Shown one piece after another: positions 1-10,229 of a DNA stretch of 64,000 nt. This DNA is from Viridothelium virens (Eukaryota > Ascomycota > Dothideomycetes > Trypetheliales > Trypetheliaceae). Within the stretch, counting starts at the first letter, position 1, and every line of letters begins with the position of its first letter. The notes beneath the pieces are model-generated. The model had not been told where the DNA came from and did not search any database. It saw nothing but the letters and a program-made list of their open reading frames with translations. The translations under genes and the position numbers were made by a program. Location: contig ML991773.1 in the NCBI GenBank assembly GCA_010094025.1, positions 682,001-746,000 on the forward strand. The letters run 5' to 3'.

Positions 1-1600
1 CGAGATACATCAGGATAGTTGTAACAATGATAGGAACTCGCTTTCTGTCAGATCTTGCCCGAGCTTCTAGGTCAACGCCAAAGGTCTGTTCATCAACAGA
101 GTTGTAGTAGTTCTCGTAGGTTTGAACGCGGGGAACAAAGGAGCCCGTTCGATAATTTTCCAACAGATATCTGAGGTCTCCCAGAGGCTGGACCGTTTCC
201 TGGAACAGCATCATGTTGTCAACTGTGCTTTGCAAACTGGGTATGACATTGCTGATGGCACCGGAGAAATCCAGAATGACAGCCTTGACAGCTTTCAGCC
301 TGTCGAGTTCGCAGCGTTCCATGAACTTTAAGTGATCAATCATTGCTTCTTCTAATTGACACCGTAGTCCATCGAGCTTTCTCACGCTGGCCTTGTATCG
401 TTCGTCTGCTTCTCGGGCTTCTCGTCTCAGCCTTTCCCCGGGAGTTTCATTCGGGTGCGGATTGTTCAGCGGATTCCATCCAGCCAGGTAGTCACCGACC
501 GCGCCAACAACAGGCGAGCTATCAGTGCTATCCACAGAAGCAGCGGAGAAAGTTCTCGTCATCATCGAAGCTCGTTTCTCTGGGAAACCCGTAATTTTAA
601 AGGCCTTCGGCCGCCATTGATAGTTCCATCTCGAGCTGTTTACGAAGGAATTTCCCACATTTCCAATGAGCCTTAGAAATCCATTCCCGATTAGATCTTG
701 TCCTATTCTCTCGGCATAACTCACGGTGGTAGCGCCCATATGCTGCTGAAGGTATTCGGTTATGGCCGCACCGGTAGACACATTTTGATACGTGCCCAGT
801 ATAGGAACTTTGGCTTCCCCAAGCTTGATATTCTCCAACATATGCGTCAGGATTTTCTTCACCTTTTCGGGAGGATATTGCTCATCGCCTATCTCTATTG
901 GCTCCTCCTCTTCTGGATCTTCCGATGCGATTGTCACAGTTGGTATCCTGGGCTTTGGACTCTGGGGAGGTGCGCTCTTGGGGTCTTGAAAAGCTAGTTT
1001 ATCCTCTTCCTCTAGGTCTTCGACTTGACGGCATTTGTTGTAGTACGCACTCCTTAATTTCCGCACCGTATCTGCTTGTCTGTCATGAGCTTTGAGACGA
1101 CCTTGGAGATCATCCTGTGAGTTCTGGACACGGGCAGCGTGTGCATCGCACCACCTCCCGAAGGGGGTCACGACAAGCTCCCTAATACTGGCAGCTATCT
1201 TTGCATGACCCTTTGCGGCCTCATTCATCTCTGTTCGAATGCCATCGTATGCCTTTAAGAACAATGATTCTCAGCCTAACTTCTGGTGGGGGGTTTTTCT
1301 TCTTCCTATCTTTCAACCTACCTTTTTCATGCTGGCACCCTCATCCTTTTGAAAACCGCCAGAGATGCGATCTGTGGCGGGTTGGATTTCGCCTAATTGC
1401 TGTCCGTAGATCTCTTCAGCATCAGCACGCATGCGAGCGATGTTCAGAAGCTGCTGGTTTTCTTGAACCCCCTGTTGAAGTTTGCCAAAGAGGACGCCAA
1501 GACCTATGACAGCAATTAGAATATTGTTCACGCTCTTCCCATAACATCACTCACCACCAGCGTAGTCATTGGACCAGAAAGAGCTTGCGAAGCTTGACAT
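1..1600 (-). CDS. RGD2: F-BAR/DEP/RhoGAP protein, Rgd2-like (partial, 3' part missing)
   Basis: A GTPase-activating protein for Rho-family GTPases (Cdc42/Rho5 in yeast) that acts at curved membrane. Predicted exons are 1555-1600, 1322-1503 and 1252 down to the window edge, with introns of 51 and 69 bp. About 490 residues are visible. The start reads MSSFASSFWSNDYAGG. The first half of an F-BAR domain lies near residues 15-150 (GKLQQGVQENQQLL, RMRADAEEIYGQQL). A DEP-like domain follows at about 205-297 (ITEYLQQHMGATT, FLRLIGNVGNSF). A second F-BAR helix segment lies at about 355-410 (ADERYKASVRKL, CELDRLKAVKAVILDF). The opening of a RhoGAP domain (RVPIIVTTILMYL) runs off the edge. A DEP inserted in the F-BAR region before RhoGAP is the Rgd2 arrangement. 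It diverges from CDC43. The catalytic arginine is outside the window. Confidence 0.85.
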
Positions 1601-2263
1601 GGCGCAATCAATTGAGGCTGCTGAGCCAGGATCTAGAGAAGCTTGTAGCCAGGATGACAACCGGCTCTTATGTCTCGAATGACAGATGATATCTAGTAGT
1701 AGAATGCTCAGGCTCCGCAGGTGTCAGCGCTGTTGAGACAGCTGTACGGCGTGCGCAGGATGGTGAGGAGAGTTGTTGTTTTCGTTTAATATAGGATCTT
1801 GCGCGCCTGGATAAGATGGTAGCGGGTCCTTGGCGTCCAAAAGCGTTTAATATCGAACCAGGTAACAGTCAGAAGGCCCTAGAGTTTTGCGAATGTGGAT
1901 GGCTGAAGCCAGAAAGACAACAGCTCGTTCAAGCCTGCAAACCTGCAAACTCGCATAACCCCGGCCTAATTAGACAAGCGTGACAAGTTCGTTCAGGTGT
2001 CGGCTCACCAGCCACAGTCGCCCCACGGGCCAAAGATCGCCGTTAGGGGGCTCAACAAGGGTCTGCAGCTAGTTCAGCCACATCGTTTATGCTTCATGTG
2101 CTGGTGTGTCATTCTCTTGATGTCTGCGTCATAGCCGATGGTCAGCTTCCACATATTTCTCGCGTACATCGACATTTGACTGTCTTTCCTTTTCTTTAGA
2201 TCTTTGCTGGTCATGCTCTACTGATATACTCTCCTGATACACTGTCCTCCTTCTCCTTCACTT
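1601..2263. promoter_or_regulatory. Divergent intergenic region between RGD2-like gene and CDC43
   Basis: These 663 bp separate two genes transcribed away from each other, so the region must hold both promoters. The part next to CDC43 is pyrimidine-rich (CTCCTTCTCCTTCACTT just before the start codon), as is common in fungal core promoters. I see no convincing ORF, RNA gene or repeat. Confidence 0.5.
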
Positions 2264-3864
2264 ATGTCTGCGACACGGACCGACAGCGTTCATCCCCCAT
2301 CTCTCCAAGCCTCCAGCCTCGACACGGAAAAGCACATCAAGTACTGGCTACGATGCTTGAAATCACCCTTACCGCACCACTACATCTCCAATGACTCTAA
2401 TCGCATGTGTATTGCATTTTTCATCTATTCCGCACTCGATATCCTTAACGTTCTTGACGCTTCCGTAACTCCGACAGAGCGAGCCGAACACGTCGATTGG
2501 GTGTATCGATGCCAGCTCCCTGAGGGCGGATTTCGCATGTTTCCGGGTTCTGGCTTTGGGAAGCTTCGGAATGAGCAAAATCGGAAATGGGATCCACCAA
2601 CCCTTCCTGCAACCTTTTTCGCCATCCAGACGCTGGCCGTAATGAAAGATGACTTTCACCGACTGAATAAACGAGGAATATTAGAATGGCTACCAAAATT
2701 ACAAAGGGAAGACGGGAGTTTCGGTCAAATGCTAATTGATGGCGTTATAGAAGGAGGTCATGACTCAAGATTTGGATATATGGCTACTGGCGTACGATGG
2801 ATGTTGAGAGGTACTGTCGAAGGTTCCCTGGACGGGATACCAGACATCGACATGGAAGGCTTTTGCCACTGCGTGGAGGAATCTCAGGTAGTCGACACAT
2901 ATGATTGAGATTCTGCTACAACATTGACTGAATGGTGCAGACCTATGATGGCGGCATTTCAGAAGCGCCTTTCCACGAGGCCCACGGTACGCAAGTTTCT
3001 AAGCTCTCTCCACTTTGATTGACGATGATTAGCGGGATTTGAGTTCTGTGCCACCAGCGCTCTTTCATTACTTGGTCGTCTGCCGCAAAGCTCCAACACC
3101 GCCCTGGAAGTACCATCAAAAGGGTTGACTCAGCTAGACAGCACAGTACAATGGCTAGTTTCTAGGCAAACAGCTACCTTGGATGAGGAAGATGAATTTG
3201 ATACAAATTCTGACGAAACCGATACGTCAATGACGTGTCATGATAGTCATTCATTCGTGAAACTTCGAAGTTTTCCTTCGAAGGCAGGTGAAATGTCATA
3301 CCAGGACCGATCGACGGCGCATTTCGAACTTCAATGGGCGGGCTTCAATGGCCGACCGAATAAAGTCGCAGACACCTGCTATGCATGGTGGGTCTACGGG
3401 ACACTGTCGGTAAGACACTACTCATTCAGCTACGTTTGCAACGGGATTCGTGATAACGGCTGATGGAAATATAGATACTCAACAAACAACACCTGGTAGA
3501 TGCAGAAGCCTGTCGCAGGTATCTTTTAGATAAAGCACAACATATGATTGGTGGCTTTGGCAAGATGCCTGGTGATCCGCCAGATATTTACCATTCATTC
3601 CTTGGATTGGCGACGCTCGCTCTACAGCCTGAGTCTGGATTAAAGGGCTTCGATCCAGCTCTTTGCATTACCAAAGAAGCAAAGCAGTATATTGAGTCTC
3701 TGCAATGGCGAAAAGCAGCAATTAGTGGCGCATCAGACTCTCTCAATTCTTCTCTCTCTTCTACAAGTTCAGAATCAACCAACACAACGTCACAAAGCAC
3801 TATTTCATCTGATTCACCAAATATAGAGAAGAATTTCAGTTATCTGGCCATCTCTGGTGGCTGA
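2264..3864 (+). CDS. CDC43: Geranylgeranyltransferase type I, beta subunit
   Basis: The catalytic beta subunit of cytosolic protein geranylgeranyltransferase I, which prenylates CaaL-ending Rho GTPases such as Cdc42 and Rho1 together with the Ram2 alpha subunit. Exons 2264-2887, 2941-2986, 3033-3409 and 3475-3864 join in frame to 478 residues. Prenyltransferase alpha/alpha-barrel repeats are visible: VYRCQLPEGGFRMFPGSG, LQREDGSFGQ, TYDGGISEAPFHEAHAGFEF. The expected zinc ligands are present: Asp and Cys in DTCYAWWVYGTLS and His in IYHSFLGLATLAL. The C-terminal 60 residues are Ser/Thr-rich with no fold I recognise. The middle carries an acidic insert (DEEDEFDTNSDETDT). FTase beta (RAM1) is the main alternative, but the short N-terminus and sequence pattern favour GGTase-I. 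Confidence 0.9.
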
Positions 3865-4481
3865 TTCGATCATTGATAGTTTAATACCTGATATCCCATT
3901 TAACAAGCTGAAGTACGTATCCAAAAGCTGTTTCTTAAAGTTTGGTGGTGCGCGAATGGGCATGTGCCCTTTTGGTTTTATATTTTGCTGAGCGCTGACA
4001 TTAAAAAGGCTCTTATCCTCATTACTTGTAGGTTGTTTAAAGTTCTCAATTTCCTTGGATCATTATTACCTCATCCGTTTAGGACTATGCCATATTCGTG
4101 ATTGAGAGATTCCAAGATTGTCGAATGAAAATTACTTCGTATCTAGCCTTCTATAAAAGTAGCTATAATAAAGGTTGGTACCCGGACGTACAAGGAGATC
4201 TATGAAACCCAAGGAACATACTAAAGCAACGACGAACAAGTACCAATTATTTTTATCTTTTTTCTCCTTTTCTTCGGTATGGAGATGTGGGTCTGCTGAT
4301 ATTTGTAGGTTAAACTTTCTGCTGCGGCATTCTTGCCGCCAAGTAGGGAAGCCATTATTGGAAGCTTAATTTATACCACTGATTCTAACTTTGCCTGGCC
4401 GCCCGAAACGCATTTATAGATGCTTCCGCGTTCACACTCCTTGAGCTTATCTCACTATTAGATATTCATCTTTTTCTCATC
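3865..4481. other. Intergenic region, no gene seen
   Basis: This 617-bp stretch lies between CDC43 and the next gene on the same strand. It is AT-rich and contains TATA-like runs (CTATAAAAGTAGC near 4151) and a pyrimidine-rich tract near 4250-4275. No supported coding or RNA feature was found. Confidence 0.4.
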
Positions 4482-5465
4482 ATGGATCTCACTCAAGCAT
4501 GCCTTTCGAAAGCATTCGACAGCTTGCACATGATAAAAAGTGCATCCGAAACAGCTCAGTTCAAGGAAAATGAGAGGCGTAAAGCAGCAAATCAACATTT
4601 CGACATCTGCGATTCTTTCCATTTGCAGGCTTACGAACCATGCGCAAAGAGACTCAAGAGAAGGGCGTGTAGCCGAAAGACAGTCGCCGTGCCAGCCCAG
4701 CGCCAATCCCAAGGCATTCAAGAACATCCTAGAGCAGCGGACACTACTCCAAAAAAGCAGGTCAAGCAATGCCGTGAGAAATCAAAAGTAGGAGGTCAAA
4801 CCAAAAAGCTATTATCCGACGAGGGTCGAAAATCGTCTGCAGCTAGGCATACGGCAGATAATCTCAAAACGTGCCAATGCCATTTTCGTGGAACTGTGAT
4901 AATCCAGCCATTCAACAAACCGTTTCTGACGGCAAAGGAAGCAGATTTCGTCCTACGCCCTGCGGAGCTCAATCTGTGGACGGGCCACTTCACTGTAATT
5001 AACTATCAGAACGTACGAAACTGCGGAATCGGTATCGTTTACAAGACCTCAAGTGGTCTCGTTGAAAGGGCATATCATGTCGATCAGCTAAATCCACCTT
5101 TCACAGCAGGACTCCTAGCGGTCGCAGATGCCCTGGATATTGCCCTCGCAAAAATCAAAATAGAAGAAGAGACGTCTGCCACTGAGGGCAAGCTGCATCC
5201 GATCATCGAGGCTGTCAATATCCTTACCGATGACGCGAGTGTACTGAGACTCATAGGGCATGCAAGTGACAGACAGATCCGGCAGAACGCGATACTAGAA
5301 AGGTCGTTCATGACAGCGTATGTCTTGGAGCGTATGGGAGTGAAAGCGCAAGCTCAATGGGTACCAAGCCACTCTGGGATTCGCAGGCAATTGAGAGCAC
5401 GCAATCTCGCGCTTCAGGCGGCTGGGTGCCCAGGTATGGACTTGGGCGGCCCTTTCGTTACATGA
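4482..5465 (+). CDS. RNase H-fold protein of unknown role
   Basis: An intronless 327-residue protein starting at ATG 4482. Residues 1-150 are basic and of low complexity (KRLKRRACSRK, AADTTPKKQVKQ), with no domain I recognise. From about 165 an RNase H-like fold is readable: FTVINYQNVRNCGIGIVY (first strands), AGLLAVADALDIALAKI (first helix), VNILTDDASVLRLI (fourth strand with Asp), and AQWVPSHSGIRRQLRARNLA (last strand and helix). The order and the VPSHSGI box match the RNase HI module of fungal LINE elements and of stand-alone RNase H-like fungal proteins. The first Asp, the helix Glu and the last Asp expected in an active enzyme are not evident, so nuclease activity is doubtful. No reverse transcriptase lies nearby. 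It may be a domesticated or decayed single-domain copy. Confidence 0.6.
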   Translation: MDLTQACLSKAFDSLHMIKSASETAQFKENERRKAANQHFDICDSFHLQAYEPCAKRLKRRACSRKTVAVPAQRQSQGIQEHPRAADTTPKKQVKQCREKSKVGGQTKKLLSDEGRKSSAARHTADNLKTCQCHFRGTVIIQPFNKPFLTAKEADFVLRPAELNLWTGHFTVINYQNVRNCGIGIVYKTSSGLVERAYHVDQLNPPFTAGLLAVADALDIALAKIKIEEETSATEGKLHPIIEAVNILTDDASVLRLIGHASDRQIRQNAILERSFMTAYVLERMGVKAQAQWVPSHSGIRRQLRARNLALQAAGCPGMDLGGPFVT

Positions 5466-5939
5466 TGATTACGAAAAATTACAAGAGAGCGGAATGAAGG
5501 AACTGTCCCTACTGTTCAAGAGTGTCAAATCTGATATCTCCGGGATCGATGGACTACGAAAAAACACAGAAAGGAATTGCGCAAGGAAGTCTACGGCTAA
5601 AATGTCCTTTGGATGAAGCTGGGTAGAGCTTGTATAAAGGCCCACGGCCTTCCCGAGCTATTGATGCCCATATAATGTACAGATACTATGACAGCATCGA
5701 CATCGAGGAACTTGAGCTATGAAATGGTGTGTAACGAAGAGAAGTTGCTAGGGTGGAAGAAAATCAGAGTGGTGGTTGGGTGTATGTAATTGCGCATCCC
5801 CATCAAGATGGCTTTTTGTGTGCATATCAGCAACGCGGCTGTATAATGTTCTATGGTGCTTCATTAGCCATATTGATGTAACCATTATCAATATCTTAGG
5901 TGACTATTCATGGTGCACTCAGTGGTGCGGGTATCTTGT
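5466..5939. other. Convergent intergenic region
   Basis: These 474 bp lie between two converging genes (RNase H-fold protein and RRP9) and should hold both 3' ends. No ORF with support and no clear hairpin terminator were seen. Confidence 0.4.
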
Positions 5940-7949
5940 CTATCCTTGCGGCTTGGATGAGCCATTTGCGACGACGTCTTCCGACTTCTCTTTGAAAGGC
6001 ACTTCAAAGATAACCACGCCATTACTCCCATCGGTCTTCTTCCACCTTCCAAGTCTATGCTCTTTGCCAACGGCCATGGCTATATAGAGTCCGTCCTTTC
6101 CTCTTTCTCCCCTCTCAAATGCGGTAACATCGTTTGCAATTCCTCTAACCAATTTCTGTTCTTTCAAGTTAACTCCTTGTTGATGGCCATTCGTCTTTTC
6201 ACCAATCATCGCGTCTCCAATACCATCAGGGTCTAAAGACCTCTCATCGACTGTTCCAATCACTCCCATTCCATCAATTCTCCTCTTATCCTCACTGACC
6301 TTCCACGCTCTTATACATCCATCCCAGCTCGCGCTGATCACCACGTCAGAGTACGGTACCGTAGCCAGACCCGTTATGTATCGAGGCTCCTGTGGTGGCG
6401 GTTCCCAATTCTCCGCAGCTCCTCGACCAGCCTTAGTCAGCGCCGGGTCTTCGGCCAGAGCTTCCTCTCTCGTGAGTAGAGGATCGAGTCCATGAGCCAG
6501 AGGGATCGTGAAGATCGGCTTCTTTTTATGTATATTCCAGAGGCAGATACTGCCATTGTCGCTGCCCGTAACAAACGTCTCTTCGTCAACAAGAGCAACC
6601 CGGTCAATACTACCTTCAGCATACCCCTTCACTTCTGGCCTGTGTTCATCCCCATCGTTCAACTTGCTCGCCAAACTGAAAGCCGCACCGGGCACGTTCT
6701 CACCCCTGGCTTTATGCACGCCCCCGCCTCTAAATACCAACTGATTCTCCTCCACCACCTTCCAGAATCTTGCCGTGCGATCCCTTGCTCCAACACTGAC
6801 ACACTTCTCCCCAGCACACGCTGCCACATCCACGACGGTATCCTGGTGCCCAAACAGCGTCTCCACATACGTCATCGCATCCAGATCCCACAGCTTAATC
6901 GTCCGATCCGCACTCGCCGAGAACATCTGGTTCGCACCCCCGGAGATGTTGCCTCGACTCGCAGTAGTGGTGACAGAGCCACCGCCAAGTGCAATGCGAA
7001 AGGAGAGCCCGAGGACGGCATCGCGGTGCTGAGTGAAGGTCTTGATGGGCACGAGCTCCGAGGGCGAGCTCCCGACGGACCAGATGACGATGCGCTTGTC
7101 GGAGCTGCCAGTTGCGAGGTATTTGCCTGAAGGAGCGGCGGCGATGCAGAGGATTTTGCCGGTGTGCAGGGTTACGCCGGGCGCGAAGGGAGTGGAAGAG
7201 GGAGGGCGGCGGCAGGAGAAGTGAGCGAGTCTTCGAGGGGTGCGGCTACGTTTACTGCTTTGTGATTGCCCATTGATCCCATTCGTAGACGGCGTCTGAT
7301 CAATAGATGATGTCGTTGACGCTTGACCTTCCCCATCGAACTTCGTGCGCGTGGATGCAGCTTTGATGAAAGGCTTTGGTACCTCCCACTTCACAACCAC
7401 GTTATCTTTTGAGACCGCGTATAGATAATCATGTTCTCCATCCGTACTCTTTGAGCGCGCTATGCCTGTGCATGCACTTCCACCCCATGCCATCTTCGCC
7501 GTCTTTGCCCGCCCCCAGTCTAGGGTATCCGCGATATGTTTGTGAAGCTTTCCCTTCGTTTCCGCGACATCTTCTTTTAGTCTTTCAGCGATTAAGTCTC
7601 GATCTATCTCAGCAGCATCGAAGCCCACTTCATCTACTTCCTCACGAACATTCTCGAGATATTGCTCTGCTAAGCGGAGCCGACGTTCGGCGGCAGTCTC
7701 ATTTTCGTACTCTGATTCTTCAGAACCCTCAATGCTGGCATCATCTTGAGGACCTCGAGGACCCTCGTCGTCCGAGTCGCTGCCGGATATAGACTCGTCC
7801 CGAGCTTGTCGTCTCTTGGAGGCCGGAGGTGGTCGAGCGCCGCTTTTATTAGCAGAAGTCACATTTCGCCGTTTTTGTGAAGGTGCTTGCGATGGATCCG
7901 TTCGCTTTCTTTTCTTCTGCGACGCCGGTGTTGTGAAGAATGAGGACAT
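5940..7949 (-). CDS. RRP9: U3 snoRNP WD40 protein Rrp9
   Basis: Nucleolar U3 snoRNA-binding protein (human U3-55K) needed for 18S rRNA processing. A single-exon frame of 669 residues starts at MSSFFTTPASQKKRKR (7949), which I prefer to any upstream in-frame start. The N-terminus is basic then acidic (SGSDSDDEGPRG). The family-specific helical block ETAAERRLRLAEQYLENV and EIDRDLIAERLKEDVAE sits at about residues 85-130. A beta-propeller follows at about 140-650, with clear WD repeats: KYLATGSSDKRIVIWSV, QMFSASADRTIKLWDL, KCVSVGARDRTARFWKV, TFVTGSDNGSICLWNI, VVISASWDGCIRAWKV. It is somewhat longer than yeast Rrp9 because of low-complexity loops. It shares a 273-bp divergent promoter with PRE1. 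Confidence 0.92.
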   Translation of the reverse strand: MSSFFTTPASQKKRKRTDPSQAPSQKRRNVTSANKSGARPPPASKRRQARDESISGSDSDDEGPRGPQDDASIEGSEESEYENETAAERRLRLAEQYLENVREEVDEVGFDAAEIDRDLIAERLKEDVAETKGKLHKHIADTLDWGRAKTAKMAWGGSACTGIARSKSTDGEHDYLYAVSKDNVVVKWEVPKPFIKAASTRTKFDGEGQASTTSSIDQTPSTNGINGQSQSSKRSRTPRRLAHFSCRRPPSSTPFAPGVTLHTGKILCIAAAPSGKYLATGSSDKRIVIWSVGSSPSELVPIKTFTQHRDAVLGLSFRIALGGGSVTTTASRGNISGGANQMFSASADRTIKLWDLDAMTYVETLFGHQDTVVDVAACAGEKCVSVGARDRTARFWKVVEENQLVFRGGGVHKARGENVPGAAFSLASKLNDGDEHRPEVKGYAEGSIDRVALVDEETFVTGSDNGSICLWNIHKKKPIFTIPLAHGLDPLLTREEALAEDPALTKAGRGAAENWEPPPQEPRYITGLATVPYSDVVISASWDGCIRAWKVSEDKRRIDGMGVIGTVDERSLDPDGIGDAMIGEKTNGHQQGVNLKEQKLVRGIANDVTAFERGERGKDGLYIAMAVGKEHRLGRWKKTDGSNGVVIFEVPFKEKSEDVVANGSSKPQG

Positions 7950-8222
7950 GCTGTAGCTTGCCTCTATTCTGAATTCGTTGATCGTAGAGAAAGATGCAAT
8001 ATCCAAAAAGTTTTTGAAGTATTACAGCCCGCATCGGTGGTCGGCGAAACTTTGGCCAAGCCAAAGCTCCCAGGCAGCTCATCACCTACGCGTGCATTCG
8101 AGATTGTACAACGCCTGGTCGTAGACCACTTTCGCACTTCTCTTTGCCGGCCACAAATATCTACTATTCGAGCGGAGCATCGTTGCATAATCTTTTCAAC
8201 CCAACAGACTCACGCCACAACG
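7950..8222. promoter_or_regulatory. Shared divergent promoter RRP9/PRE1
   Basis: Only 273 bp separate the RRP9 start codon (minus) from the PRE1 start (plus), so the two promoters must overlap or be shared. I looked for the yeast proteasome element GGTGGCAAA and did not find it. Confidence 0.55.
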
Positions 8223-9108
8223 ATGTAATTCCTCTTCATTTGCCTAACCATAAGCTATAGCTGATCGCCTGTACAGGGAAGTTCTCCTTGGCCTTACGGG
8301 CCGCGACTTCGTCCTCATGGCTGCTTCTAAAGCCGCCATGCGCGGCGCCACTATCCTCAAAGCCTCCGATGACAAGACGCGCGAACTAACCAAGCATACG
8401 CTCATGGCCTACTCCGGCGAGGCCGGTGACACTGTTCAATTCGCCGAGTACGTCCAAGCCAACGTCGCTCTCTATAGCATGCGAAACGATACGGATCTCG
8501 GTCCAGGAGCTGTGGCAAGCTTCACAAGGAGTGAGCTGGCGAGGAGCTTGAGGAGTCGGAGTCCGTACATGGTGAATCTATTACTTGGAGGTTGGGATGT
8601 GCTGGGAGGGAAAGATGTTGAGGTAGAGAGTGAAACGAAAGAAGGGAAGGAAGGGGGCAGCGATGCTCAGGACGGAAAGAATGGGAAGGCCATCAAGAAG
8701 ACGGGATGCGCACGGCTATACTGGATTGACTATCTGGCAAGTCAAGCGGAGGTGCCGTACGCCGCCCATGGATACGCGCAGTAAGTACTCCTCCTTTCCA
8801 ATCATGAGAGTCGCCTTAGATCTCGAAGGCTGGCTACGTGAATAGGGATTCGGGTGCAACATTGTCATTTTACAGAAGAGCATTGGGCTAACGGCAGGGC
8901 TTTTAGATACTACTGTCTCTCTATCCTCGACAAGCACCACCACCCAGATATCGACTTCGATCAAGGCATGAAGCTTCTCAAGATGTGCTCGGATGAACTC
9001 AAGAGGAGACTACCAATAGATTTTAAGGGCTTAGTTGTTAAAGTGATGACCAAGGATGGAATAAGAGAGGTGGAATTCGATGACAGTGCGCCTGTCAAGT
9101 CGGCATGA
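8223..9108 (+). CDS. PRE1: 20S proteasome subunit beta type-4 (PSMB2 family)
   Basis: A non-catalytic beta4 subunit of the 20S proteasome core. Exons 8223-8224, 8277-8780 and 8907-9108 give 235 residues. The first exon contributes only AT of the start codon. The G comes from exon 2 after a 52-bp intron with a CTAAC branch-point match and a CAG acceptor. This yields MEVLLGLTGRDFVLMAASKA, which matches the known start of filamentous-fungal orthologues. Proteasome landmarks include RGATILKASDDKTREL, AYSGEAGDTVQFAEYVQAN and PYMVNLLLGGWD. An insert of about 35 charged residues (ESETKEGKEGGSDAQDGKNG) lies between strands where yeast Pre1 has a short loop. The ending GLVVKVMTKDGIREVEF is typical. 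Intron 2 is 126 bp. Confidence 0.92.
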
Positions 9109-10229
9109 TCAGCCAGAGATTATAGTGTATAATATACCAAGCATTCCTCGGCGTTAAGAAATGAATCTGCTCTATTGCAAGCTACTCCAAGTGTAGTGCT
9201 CCAGTGCCAACCCGGTAAATGCTTTTGGTGGTTCTTCATTTCTGTAATAATGAATTGAGTCTTCAGATGCTAGCTTTCTGAATAGCTGAGCCCGCGTGGG
9301 AGGACTCTACCTGACTCAAAAACTTATGCAAACTTGTAAAATAGACGTCTCATTTCATCCATTGGGCGCAAATATCTGGGGTTGGTTGAGTCCATGCTCT
9401 GCACGTGACCCCGGTTCGGCATAAAATCCCCAACTCCCACCACATTTCAAGACTTTTTCTCTTTAGATCAAAAAACCACGGGACCAGCCACGATAACCGC
9501 TCAGAATACCTCCACGGCGGATTATTGCCAGTCACCACATGGTGATGCGGTCCCGAGAACAATCTTCCCGGATTAGGAAGCCTGCCTCCCGTTGAGTCGT
9601 CTTCAGTGATGGCGTTGGGTTGCAGGTGCCAATGAAGGGATACATACAACCAGCAAGATAGCAAGTGGAATCACTCTCCTCTTGCATCCAAGCTGGATAT
9701 GGAGAGCGTCGAGATAATTAGCCGCGAGACAAATGGATGAAGATACTCCATTCCAAACCTATCCTGAAATATAAAGTACCATTTGAAACTCTATCGCTCC
9801 AATATTGGTCGCTTAATTTCCTGGATTTGAGATCATTTCGATTAGCACTAGTCGGTTGCCAACACCATTTCACTCAAGATAGCGATAGGATGTACTCAGG
9901 ACTCTATTGACTCTGCATTCGCACCGCTTTCTGCTGCCTTCTGTACGAGATTAAGCCAAGATTGTAACTTTGATAGGTGTGGTGCATCGTTCGGAAACCC
10001 CCAATTCGCATATATCACTGAGCGTTATGTCGTCTTAACAGAACAAAGATGCATGCTAGCACGTCAGTCCTGTTACAGATGGAACCGGATCATTGAGCTC
10101 ACTGAACTCTATATTTAATACGTGTATATATCCATTGTATCTACCGACGATGCTTTTCGCATTACTCATTAGTAACACATGGACGGAAATGTACTATGGT
10201 GTCCCATGGATAGGGTCTTCTATGGAGGC
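9109..10229. other. Intergenic region, 1.1 kb, no gene seen
   Basis: This is the convergent region between PRE1 and the membrane-protein gene on the minus strand. It is AT-balanced. An open minus-strand frame at 9350-9664 has no ATG-supported homology I can name. No repeats or RNA genes were seen. Confidence 0.4.

Noticed and set aside
7376-7792. Plus-strand frame of 138 codons
   Set aside because: Shadow of RRP9, which has clear homology on the other strand.
9350-9664. Minus-strand frame of 104 codons rich in Trp
   Set aside because: No supporting splice structure, homology or coding-like codon use that I can see.
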